Shown piece by piece: positions 24,344-31,971 of a stretch of DNA of 64,000 nucleotides. The stretch comes from Deltaproteobacteria bacterium. GTDB taxonomy: Bacteria > Myxococcota_A > UBA9042. The stretch is from positions 86,187 to 150,186 of the forward strand of contig JACKFC010000008.1 of assembly GCA_020632665.1 (NCBI GenBank), in the 5' to 3' direction. The notes beneath the pieces were generated by a model, which saw only the letters and a list, made by a program, of their open reading frames with translations, made no database searches and was not told the DNA's origin. Position numbers and translations under genes: made by a program. Every line of letters starts with the position of its first letter. Within the stretch, counting starts at the first letter, position 1.

Positions 24344-27300
24344 ATGTCCCAGACTCGCATCGCTGACCGCTTTACCGTCATCAGCACCCTCGAAGAGGGC
24401 AAGCTCGGGACGCTCTACCAAGTCGACGACAACGGCACCCCCGCGCTGCTGTTGGTCCTCGACGCGGCGGCGACCCAGGATGACGCGACCCTCGAGGCGA
24501 TCATCGCCGACAACCGCGCCCTGGCATCGAGCCATGACGCGCTGCTGACCAACGCCTGGGGCATCGCCGGCGACCAGCGCTGGCTGCGCACCGAGGCGAC
24601 CGGGGGGCGACTGCTCTCCGAGCACCTCGCGGCGCGCGCACGGGTCGGTCACGACGAGGTCCTGCGCCTGGGTCGGTCGCTCGGCAAGGCGCTCGAAGAA
24701 GCCGAGGCCCACGGCACCCGCCACCTCGACCTCGGCCCGCATCGCGTGCTGGTCGAAGGCGACGGCCTCTCCGGTGCGCCGCGGGTCTTCGGCTTCGGTT
24801 GGTGGCGCCTGCTCCCGGCGTGGGCCGGCAACGGCGACGACGCGTTCTATGGCGAGCCCGAGTTCATGCCCGCCGAGCTCTGTCGGGCGGAAGCGGCTGC
24901 CTCGACCTCGGACGTTTACTCCGCCGCGCTCGTGCTCTGGGCAACCGCGGCCGGCAAGCCGCCGTTCCGCTCGAGCCAGCCGCTGATGACGCTCAAGCGC
25001 CAAGCGATCGAGAAGCCGCTCCGGCTGGACCTGGTCAAGCCGACGCTCAAGGGCGTCAAGGAGATCGCTGCAGCGCTCGCGCCTGCCCTCGACAAGGCCC
25101 CGGAAGCCCGGCCGGTCGCCGCCGCCTTCCTCGGCGCGATCAGCGGGCTGGCCGAGAAATACGCGCCGGCGGTGCTGAGCGAAGAGCCCAGCGCGCCCGC
25201 CGGTCGTGCCGAGGCCTTCTCCGGCACGCTCGATCTCCCCAGCGCGGCACAGGTCGGCGCAGGCAATACGATGCAGCTCGGCAGCGCGACGGTCGCCGCT
25301 CTGCGCGCCGCGATCGCAGACGTGCGAGACGGTGAAGGCGCCGGAGCCGACACCACGCTCAAGCTCTCTGCCGCCGAGGTCGCCGCAGCGCTCGGTGACC
25401 GCGAGCAGGCCGCCGGCGATCGCGCCACCGTCAAGACCGAGGCCGCGGACGATAAGGCCGCCGCCGAGAAGCAGGCCGCGGACGACAAGGCCGCCGCCGA
25501 GAAGGCTGCTGCCGACAAGGCCGCCGCCGAGAAGCAGGCCGCGGACGACAAGGCCGCCGCCGAGAAGGCTGCTGCCGACAAGGCCGCCGCCGACAAGGCC
25601 GCCGCCGAGAAGCAGGCCGCGGATGACAAGGCCGCCGCCGAGAAGCAGGCCGCGGATGACAAGGCCGCCGCCGAGAAGGCTGCCGCCGAGAAGGCTGCTG
25701 CCGACAAGGCCGCCGCCGAGGAGAAGGCCGCTGCCGAGAAAGCCGCCGCCGAGAAGCGGGCCGCGGACGATAAGGCTGCCGCCGAAAAAGCCGCAGCCGC
25801 GCAGGCGACCGACGATTCTGACAGTGACGACGACGGCGACGACGGCGACGATTCCGACGATTCCGACGATCGTCGTGGTCGCCGTGGCAAGCGCGGTCGC
25901 CGGCGCGGCAAGCGCGGTCGCGACAAGAACGACACTGCCGAGAGCAAGGCGGACGAGAAGAAGGCCGACGACAGCAAGGCCGTCGTCGCCGCCGCCGCCG
26001 ACGCAAAGAAGGCGGACGAGAAGAAGGCCGACGATAGCAAGGCGGACGAGAAGAAGGCCGACGATAGCAAGGCCGCCCTCGCCGCCGACCAGAAGAAGGC
26101 CGACGAGAAGAAGGCCGACGAGAAGAAGGCCGACGAGAAGAAGGCCGGTGGCGGTGGCGCCCGCCCCGCGACCGGCAAGCTGCGCGTGGTCGCCGCCGAG
26201 AGCGCGTTCTTCACCGCGGACAGCGGCACGCAGCCCGCGGTCAGCGACCCGGCGCTCGAGAGCCCTGCCCTGCCGGAGCAGAAAGCAGGCCGTGGCGTGT
26301 TGCTCGCCATCCTGGTGCTCGGCTTCTTGATGGTGGCCTCGATCGCCTGGATGTATCTCAATGCGCAGAAGGCGCCGGTGCGGGCCGAGCAGAAGCCAGT
26401 GGAGCCCGCTGCAGCCGAGCCCGAGGCGGCTCCGGCTCCGGCCGCGGCGGCAGCAGCGCCCGACGAGGGGCTGCAGCGCGTCAACGCGTTGGTCGAAGAG
26501 GGCAACAAGGCGCTCTCCTCCGGTGACGCGGCCACCGCGTTGGCCAAGGCCAAAGAGGCGCTCGCGCTGCGCGCGGGCCACCCGCCGGCCGCCATGCTCG
26601 AGCGAATGGCCGAGGCCGATCTGCAGAAGGCCGCCGCTGCCCAGGTACCCGATGCCGGTGTGGCCGGTGCCGCTGTCGACGCCAGCGAGCCGGCCGAAGC
26701 TGCCGCCGACGCTGCCGCCGGCGCCGCTGCCGCTGCGGAGGCCGCTGCCGCAGAGAAAGCTGCTGCCGACAAGGCCGCCGCCGAGGCTGCAGCTGCCGAG
26801 GCCGCTGCCGCAGAGAAGGCCGGAGCGGACAAGGCTGCCGCCGAGGCGGCCGCAGCGGACAAGGCTGCGGCTGACAAGGCTGCGGCTGACAAGGCTGCGG
26901 CTGACAAGGCTGCCGCCGACAAGGCTGCGGCTGACAAGGCTGCCGCTGACAAGGCTGCCGCTGACAAGGCTGCTGCGGACAAGGCTGCTGCGGACAAGGC
27001 TGCTGCGGACAAGGCTGCCGCCGACAAGGCTGCCGCTGACAAGGCTGCTGCGGCGAACAAGGCTGCTGCGGCGAACAAGGCTGCTGCAGCGAAAGCCGCC
27101 GCTGACAAGGCTGCTGCGGCGAACAAGGCTGCTGCAGCGAAGGCCGCCGCGGACAAGGCCGCTGCTTCCGCCAAGGCTGCTGCCGACAAGGCCGCTGCCG
27201 ACAAGGCCGCTGCCGAGAAGGCCGCCGCTGCGAAGGCCGCCGCTGCGAAGGCTGCTGCGGACAAGGCTGCCGCGGCGAAGAAGCCGAGCGGGACGCAGAA

Positions 27301-27475
27301 GGTCAGCGCCAAGGAAGAGCAGGCCAGCAAGATGGCGAGCTTGGCGCAGAAGGCGAGCAACCCGAAGCTGAAGGTGCTCTACCTCGAGAAGGCCGTGAAG
27401 CTCGATCCGAGCAACGCGAAGTATCAGAACCTGCTGAAGATCGCGAAGGCCGAGCTGGCCGCCGAGCAGCAATAG
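24344..27475 (+). CDS. Kinase-like (pseudokinase) membrane protein with very long Ala/Lys/Asp repeats
   Basis: A 1043-residue protein. ATG 24344 begins a Ser/Thr-kinase-like fold (residues about 1-270): FTVISTLEEGKLGTLYQV in place of the Gly loop, HLDLGPHRVLV where kinases have HRDLKPxN, FGFGWW for DFG, FYGEPEFMPAEL for the APE region and SDVYSAALVLWATAAGKPPF for helix F/G. The VAIK Lys and catalytic Asp-Lys are missing, so it is probably catalytically dead. Then come (D/E)KAAA-type repeats (about 365-490), an acidic SDDDGDDGDDSDD run, Lys/Arg clusters, one membrane segment (about 650-670), a TPR-like piece, a second repeat array (about 800-980), and a final TPR-like segment KVLYLEKAVKLDPSNAKYQNLL. 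Probably a periplasm-spanning scaffold. Function unknown. Confidence 0.8.
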   Translation: MSQTRIADRFTVISTLEEGKLGTLYQVDDNGTPALLLVLDAAATQDDATLEAIIADNRALASSHDALLTNAWGIAGDQRWLRTEATGGRLLSEHLAARARVGHDEVLRLGRSLGKALEEAEAHGTRHLDLGPHRVLVEGDGLSGAPRVFGFGWWRLLPAWAGNGDDAFYGEPEFMPAELCRAEAAASTSDVYSAALVLWATAAGKPPFRSSQPLMTLKRQAIEKPLRLDLVKPTLKGVKEIAAALAPALDKAPEARPVAAAFLGAISGLAEKYAPAVLSEEPSAPAGRAEAFSGTLDLPSAAQVGAGNTMQLGSATVAALRAAIADVRDGEGAGADTTLKLSAAEVAAALGDREQAAGDRATVKTEAADDKAAAEKQAADDKAAAEKAAADKAAAEKQAADDKAAAEKAAADKAAADKAAAEKQAADDKAAAEKQAADDKAAAEKAAAEKAAADKAAAEEKAAAEKAAAEKRAADDKAAAEKAAAAQATDDSDSDDDGDDGDDSDDSDDRRGRRGKRGRRRGKRGRDKNDTAESKADEKKADDSKAVVAAAADAKKADEKKADDSKADEKKADDSKAALAADQKKADEKKADEKKADEKKAGGGGARPATGKLRVVAAESAFFTADSGTQPAVSDPALESPALPEQKAGRGVLLAILVLGFLMVASIAWMYLNAQKAPVRAEQKPVEPAAAEPEAAPAPAAAAAAPDEGLQRVNALVEEGNKALSSGDAATALAKAKEALALRAGHPPAAMLERMAEADLQKAAAAQVPDAGVAGAAVDASEPAEAAADAAAGAAAAAEAAAAEKAAADKAAAEAAAAEAAAAEKAGADKAAAEAAAADKAAADKAAADKAAADKAAADKAAADKAAADKAAADKAAADKAAADKAAADKAAADKAAADKAAAANKAAAANKAAAAKAAADKAAAANKAAAAKAAADKAAASAKAAADKAAADKAAAEKAAAAKAAAAKAAADKAAAAKKPSGTQKVSAKEEQASKMASLAQKASNPKLKVLYLEKAVKLDPSNAKYQNLLKIAKAELAAEQQ
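25435..25800 (+). repeat. In-frame tandem repeats encoding KAAAEKQAADD-type units
   Basis: Imperfect 15- to 33-base units (core GACAAGGCCGCCGCCGAGAAG) repeat throughout this stretch of the kinase-like gene. They encode alternating Lys/Asp/Glu and Ala-Ala-Ala, predicted as long single alpha-helix or coiled coil on the cytosolic side of the membrane segment. Confidence 0.9.
26740..27290 (+). repeat. In-frame 15-base tandem repeats encoding ADKAA units
   Basis: At least twelve consecutive 15-base units (GACAAGGCTGCNGCN) at about 26850-27050, followed by variants with AANKA and AAKAA to about 27290. All lie in the extracytosolic half of the kinase-like protein and create a long Lys-rich helix. 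Near-identity of neighbouring units points to recent expansion or homogenisation. Confidence 0.9.
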
Positions 27476-27594
27476 CCTGATCGCTGCGTCATGGCGCGTT
27501 GCCGCTTTCTGACAGCGATGTCATGATCGGGGCAGCTTGGCGATCGCCGCGTCAACGCGCCAAGGTTCTGAAAAGTCTGACGTTTGGGGGGGGA

Positions 27595-28158
27595 ATGACG
27601 GAACGGGGCACGGTTCTTGCGTCCCGTTCCAGGTGGTCCGTCCGTCGCCCGCGATCGATCGCGGCGCTGCGCGTCGTGACCGCCATGGTGTCGTCGTGCG
27701 TGTGGATGAGTCTCCTCGCCGGTTGTGTGGTCCCGCCTTCGGTCATCGAGCCGGAGCCCGAGGGGGCGCCGCTGCTGTGGATCGACACCAAGGACGTCGA
27801 CCCGCCGCTGGTCGGCGATCTGACCCTGATCGGCAACGAGTCGACGCGGGAATTCCGGGTCCGCAGCGTGCAGACGACGTCCACGGTCAAGCAGCCGCTG
27901 CGCTACTATTGGTATTTCGACCTGGACCTGCGGGACGAGGTCGTCCCGGTGGCGACGTACACGCTCTGCCCGTCGAGTGCGGTCTGCATCACCAACGTCT
28001 GCGCCAAGATCAACGACAGCGATCGGCACACGGTGCTGCTGGTGGTCTCGGATCAACCGCTGCGCGACGCGGCGGCGACCGACCCCTTCGATTTTCCCGA
28101 GGGTACGGCCTACGACTGGGTGCAGTGGGGCGTCTACTCGAAGGTGGTGTGTCCATGA
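27595..28158 (+). CDS. Small lipoprotein, first gene of a lipoprotein pair
   Basis: A 187-residue predicted lipoprotein. ATG 27595 is chosen because GGGGGGGA lies just before it; the frame opens earlier without a ribosome site. A long basic leader (about 35 residues) precedes the hydrophobic core and lipobox LLAGCV, so an internal start nearer the signal cannot be excluded. The mature region is beta-rich (LRYYWYFDLDLRDEVVP, RHTVLLVVSD) with Cys residues that may form disulfides. Its stop overlaps the start of the next lipoprotein gene (ATGA). No family recognised; likely co-assembled with that protein. Confidence 0.75.
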   Translation: MTERGTVLASRSRWSVRRPRSIAALRVVTAMVSSCVWMSLLAGCVVPPSVIEPEPEGAPLLWIDTKDVDPPLVGDLTLIGNESTREFRVRSVQTTSTVKQPLRYYWYFDLDLRDEVVPVATYTLCPSSAVCITNVCAKINDSDRHTVLLVVSDQPLRDAAATDPFDFPEGTAYDWVQWGVYSKVVCP

Positions 28159-29984
28159 ACCGCCGCCTGCTCACCCTGCTCATGTTGCTCGTGGCGATCG
28201 TGGGCTGTGGCGACCCCGTCGCGAGTGACGGCGGCGCGTGCCGGACCGACAACGACTGCGCCGCGGGCTTGCAGTGCTACGGCGAGCGCTGGTGCGTCAG
28301 CACGCCCGCCGAGGCGCGCGACATCGTCTTGCGCATGGCGCCGCCGCCCGGCAGCGACGCGGTGCTGGAGTATTTCGACGGCGCGGTCGGCGGCGGTAGC
28401 GCGATCGGTCAGGCTTGGCAGCTGACCCGACCGGCGGTGGTCCGTGGCACCGTGCTCCGCGCCGGCGACGCGCTCTCCGCCTCGATTCCGGGCCGCCTGC
28501 TGGCGACGGCGCCGAGCAAGGTCCTCGGCGCGAACCTGCGCTACGAGGCGCAGAGTCAGAACGCGTTGACCTTCTTCGAGGGCGCGACGGTCCCGCACGG
28601 CTTCGAGCTGCGGCTGCAGGCCGGGCCGACCTACGACGTCGTCTTCTGGCCCGACAGCGCAGAGATCCCACCCTACTACACCACCTGGACGGTCAGCGGC
28701 GACGCCGAGGGCTGGACCGTGCAGCTGACCGCCGAGGTCGACCTGATCAAGGTCCGCGGCCGCCTGCGCCGCGGATCGGCAGCGCCGCTCGCCTGCGACA
28801 AGGCCGGCGTCGGCGCGCACACCGCCTGCGCAGAGGATTGCACCGGCCTCGCCGGCCTGGTCGTGCAGCTGCAGGACGACGCCGGCCGGGTCCGCAGCAG
28901 TCGTTCGGTCACCGATGCCGAGGGTGCGTTCGAGGTCGCGGTCGACGCGGCCGCGGGCACCATGCGGCTCGCGATCTTGCCCGGACCCGACGCTTTGACC
29001 CCGATCCGTGGCCAGCTCGCCGCCGCGCTGGAGCTCGAGCCGCTGCGCAAGCTGGACCAGAAGGTCGTCGAGCTCGGCGACTTGCTCGCCGCCGGTCCGA
29101 TCAGCGACGAGAGCCTCGGCTTCACCGTGGTCGACGCCGACGGCGAAATGATCCCCGGCGCCCACGTCCGCGTCCAGGCCGCGCTGCCGGTGGGGCAGAG
29201 TTGCGTCGCCGGGCAGGACGGCAAGGGTGTCACCACCCAGTCGCTCTTCTCCGACCTGCGGATGGAGCGCAAGGGCGTCACCGGCGCCGACGGATCGGTC
29301 GCCTTCGTCTTGCCGGCCGGCCAGGTCGAGGTCGACGCGGTGCCGCCGATGCAGCATCCGGCCGGGGCCGTGCACGCCGGCGTCGCGGTGACGGCAGCGT
29401 CGCCGGCGCAGATCGCGTGTCCGAGCCGGCGCGTGCTCAGTGGAACGCTGGTCGATATTCGCCAGGCCGCCGTCGCCGACGCCGGGATCCACCTCGAGCG
29501 GATCGACGCCGAGCCCGGCAAAGGCGGGGCGCAGCAGCCGCTGGTCTACGTGCAGACCGATCCGCAGGGCAATTTCGCGCTCCTCGTCGATCCCGGCCGC
29601 TACGCCGTGGTCGCGGTGCCACCGGAGGGTTCCGGCCTCGCCCGCGCGGTGGTCAAGGTCGTCGAGGTCACCGCCGCCCACGACCCGCTGCCCCTCGCGC
29701 TGGTCTTGCCCGCTCCCTCGGTGTTGGTCGGCCGCGTCCTCGACGCCGACGGCAACCCGGCGCAGCAGATCTTGGTCGACGTCTTCGCCCAGCAGGTCAG
29801 CAGCCTCGTCGTCCCCGACACGGGCGAAGGCGGGCAGAAGAACCCCGGCGGTGGCAGCGGTGAGCAATCGTTCGGCGACGCCGCCGTGCTCACCTTCGAG
29901 ACCCATCGGCTCGGCAGCGTCACCACCGATATCGACGGCCGCTTCGAGTTGCTGGTGACCGCCGGACAGCTCGCCGCCCCTTGA
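28155..29984 (+). CDS. Lipoprotein with carboxypeptidase-regulatory-like repeats
   Basis: A 609-residue predicted lipoprotein starting at ATG 28155 (overlapping the previous stop), with signal peptide ending at VAIVGCGD. A Cys motif follows (CRTDNDCAAGLQCYGERWC), as in myxobacterial surface proteins. The body holds at least four beta-sandwich units of carboxypeptidase-regulatory type, recognised by (V/L)xGRxxxxxGxP/A...A.V.(V/L) and TD.DG.F.(L/V) motifs: VTDAEGAFEVAVDAAAG, VQTDPQGNFALLVDPG, LVGRVLDADGNPAQQI, VTTDIDGRFELLV. Such domains are structural. Probably an envelope scaffold partner of the preceding small lipoprotein. Confidence 0.8.
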   Translation: MNRRLLTLLMLLVAIVGCGDPVASDGGACRTDNDCAAGLQCYGERWCVSTPAEARDIVLRMAPPPGSDAVLEYFDGAVGGGSAIGQAWQLTRPAVVRGTVLRAGDALSASIPGRLLATAPSKVLGANLRYEAQSQNALTFFEGATVPHGFELRLQAGPTYDVVFWPDSAEIPPYYTTWTVSGDAEGWTVQLTAEVDLIKVRGRLRRGSAAPLACDKAGVGAHTACAEDCTGLAGLVVQLQDDAGRVRSSRSVTDAEGAFEVAVDAAAGTMRLAILPGPDALTPIRGQLAAALELEPLRKLDQKVVELGDLLAAGPISDESLGFTVVDADGEMIPGAHVRVQAALPVGQSCVAGQDGKGVTTQSLFSDLRMERKGVTGADGSVAFVLPAGQVEVDAVPPMQHPAGAVHAGVAVTAASPAQIACPSRRVLSGTLVDIRQAAVADAGIHLERIDAEPGKGGAQQPLVYVQTDPQGNFALLVDPGRYAVVAVPPEGSGLARAVVKVVEVTAAHDPLPLALVLPAPSVLVGRVLDADGNPAQQILVDVFAQQVSSLVVPDTGEGGQKNPGGGSGEQSFGDAAVLTFETHRLGSVTTDIDGRFELLVTAGQLAAP

Positions 29985-30053
29985 CGGGACGCCCCCGCAG
30001 GCCTTCTCTTCAGCCCCGCGTCGCGCTCCGGCGGCGCCAGCACGGAGATCGTC

Positions 30054-31016
30054 ATGCACAAGGTCGTCATCATCGGCAGCGGCCCCGCCGGCCTCACCGC
30101 CGCCATCTACGCCGCCCGCGCCAACCTCGAGCCCATCGTCCTCGAGGGCGGCTTCCTCCCCTCCGGCGACCTGATGACTCCCGGCGGTCAGCTCATGATC
30201 ACCAGCGAGGTCGAGAACTTCCCGGGCTTCCCCGAGGGCGTCACCGGCCCCGAGCTGGTCGAGCGATGCCGCCAGCAGGCGCAGCGCTTCGGCAGCAAGC
30301 ACCTCGACGCGGTCTGCGAGGACGTCGATTTCTCCGGCTTCCCGCTCAAGCTGCAGGTCGAGGGCGAGTGGATGGAGGCGGCGACCGTCATCATCGCGAC
30401 CGGCGCGAACGCCCGCTGGCTCGGCTTGGAGTCGGAGACCCAGTACCAGAACCGCGGCGTCTCGGCCTGCGCGACCTGCGACGGCGCCTTCTTCAAGGAC
30501 CAGGAGCTGATCGTGGTCGGCGGCGGTGATTCGGCGATGGAAGAGGCCGTCTTCCTGACCCGCTACGCCAGCAAGGTCACCCTGGTGCACCGTCGCGACG
30601 AGTTCCGCGCCTCGAAGATCATGGCCGAGCGCGCCATCAACCACCCCAAGATCACGGTCGAGTGGAACCGCGAAGTGGCCGAGGTCCTCGGCGACGGCAA
30701 GCGTGTGACGGGCGTCCGCCTCGCCTCGACCACCGGTGAGCCCGACAAGGAACTCGCCTGCGGTGGCGTCTTCGTCGCCATCGGCCACACGCCCAATACC
30801 AAGGTCTTCGAGGGCCACCTCGACCTGCGCTCGGACGGCTACCTCGAGGTGCAGGGCATGACCGGCACCCGCGCCAAGGGCGTCTTCGTCGCCGGCGATT
30901 GCGTCGATTCGCGCTACCGCCAGGCGATCACCGCCGCCGGCATGGGCTGCATGGCCGCGCTCGACGCCGAGAAGCTGCTCGAGGGCTACGAGGCCGACGG
31001 CCTGCTCGGCGACTGA
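30054..31016 (+). CDS. trxB: Thioredoxin reductase
   Basis: A 320-residue FAD- and NADPH-dependent enzyme that reduces thioredoxin in the cytosol. ATG 30054 follows CGGAG. Seen: FAD-binding GSGPAGLTAAIYAARANLEP, redox pair in SACATCDGAFF, NADPH-binding GGGDSAMEEAVFL, ARWLGLE before the pair, and the C-terminal FAD motif KGVFVAGDCVDSRYRQAITAAGMGC. Length is as expected (about 320). The insertion of HRRDEFRASKIM after the NADPH motif matches the family. It is convergent with murI, 30 bases apart. Confidence 0.97.
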   Translation: MHKVVIIGSGPAGLTAAIYAARANLEPIVLEGGFLPSGDLMTPGGQLMITSEVENFPGFPEGVTGPELVERCRQQAQRFGSKHLDAVCEDVDFSGFPLKLQVEGEWMEAATVIIATGANARWLGLESETQYQNRGVSACATCDGAFFKDQELIVVGGGDSAMEEAVFLTRYASKVTLVHRRDEFRASKIMAERAINHPKITVEWNREVAEVLGDGKRVTGVRLASTTGEPDKELACGGVFVAIGHTPNTKVFEGHLDLRSDGYLEVQGMTGTRAKGVFVAGDCVDSRYRQAITAAGMGCMAALDAEKLLEGYEADGLLGD

Positions 31017-31046
31017 GCCACGCAGCCGAGGCGCTGCGGCAGGCGG

Positions 31047-31865
31047 CTACAGGTCGACCAGCCGCAGCGCCGCGCCCTGCATCGGGAAGAAGCCGCTGCC
31101 GACCCGACGGAAGCGCTCGAGTCCATCGGTGGCCAGCAATTCGGTCGCGCCGCTGCCCGTGGTGGCGCTCGGGAAGCGGGTCGCCAGCTCGTCGGCGATC
31201 GCTTCGGCCGAATCGATCAGCGCGACCTCGCGGCCCAGTCGGCGACCGAGCCACGCGGCGAGCGCCTCTTTGAACACAGGGTAATGGGTGCAGCCGAGGA
31301 CCAGCGCGTCGATCGCGCCGGGGCCACGGCGCTCGAGCCACGGCCCGAGGTAGGCGTCGAGCGCGGCGTCGACCAGCGGCCCGGAGAAGAAGCCCTCTTC
31401 GGCCAACCCGACCAGCAACGGCGTCGCCTTGCCGTGGACCGACGCGCCTTGCCGCAACGCTTCGATCGCGAAGGTATAGGCGCCGGAGGCGACGGTGCGC
31501 TCGGTGCCGATCACGCCGATCTGGCCGGTCGGGCTCGCGGCCACCGCGCGCCGCGCACCCGGCGCGATCACGCCCAGCACCGGCAGGCCACACTCGGCCT
31601 CCAGGGCCGGGAGCGCGCACGAGCTCGCCGTATTGCAGGCGACCACCAGCGCGTCGGCGCCGTCCTCGCCGAGCAGGGCCCGGGCGGCTTGCAGCGCGTA
31701 GCGGGTGACGGTCTCGGCGGTCTTGGTGCCGTAGGGCAGCCGGGCGGTGTCGCCGAGGTAGCGGAGATCTGCGCCGGGCAGCCGGTCGCGCACCGCCCGG
31801 GCCACGGTCAGGCCGCCGATGCCGGAGTCGAAGATGGCGATGCGGGGTCGGTGCGCGCTCTGCAT
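31047..31865 (-). CDS. murI: Glutamate racemase
   Basis: A 272-residue cofactor-independent enzyme making D-glutamate for peptidoglycan. ATG 31865 gives MQSAHRPRIAIFDSGIGGLTV; the frame open to 32357 crosses the divergent gene and is not used. Motifs: FDSGIGGLTVA with catalytic-acid region, YLGDTARLPYGTK, first catalytic Cys in VVACNTAS, and second in VLGCTHYPVFK. Length is normal. It is divergent from the metalloprotease gene with about 105 bases between starts and convergent with trxB. Confidence 0.96.
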   Translation of the reverse strand: MQSAHRPRIAIFDSGIGGLTVARAVRDRLPGADLRYLGDTARLPYGTKTAETVTRYALQAARALLGEDGADALVVACNTASSCALPALEAECGLPVLGVIAPGARRAVAASPTGQIGVIGTERTVASGAYTFAIEALRQGASVHGKATPLLVGLAEEGFFSGPLVDAALDAYLGPWLERRGPGAIDALVLGCTHYPVFKEALAAWLGRRLGREVALIDSAEAIADELATRFPSATTGSGATELLATDGLERFRRVGSGFFPMQGAALRLVDL

Positions 31866-31971
31866 CGGCGGAGCATCGGGACGGCGTCGGTCGCGGTCAA
31901 GGGGCGCTGGCCGGGGGCAGGCGGGGTCGCTATGCTCTGACGTCGCTCGAAGTCGGCGACGGAGGCCGAAG

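Noticed and set aside
26740..27290. Repeat array considered as CRISPR
   Set aside because: Units are contiguous 15-base codon repeats inside a gene with no spacers and no cas genes nearby.
24916..27472. Very long minus-strand frames (814 and 1181 codons) opposite the repetitive pseudokinase
   Set aside because: They encode low-complexity Ser/Ala or Leu/Gly runs produced by the 15-base repeats read backwards; the plus strand has ribosome site, kinase-like fold and membrane segment.
27476..27594. Inverted repeat TGGCGCGTTG/CAACGCGCCA downstream of the pseudokinase considered as terminator
   Set aside because: Arms are about 50 bases apart and no T run follows, so termination is not supported.
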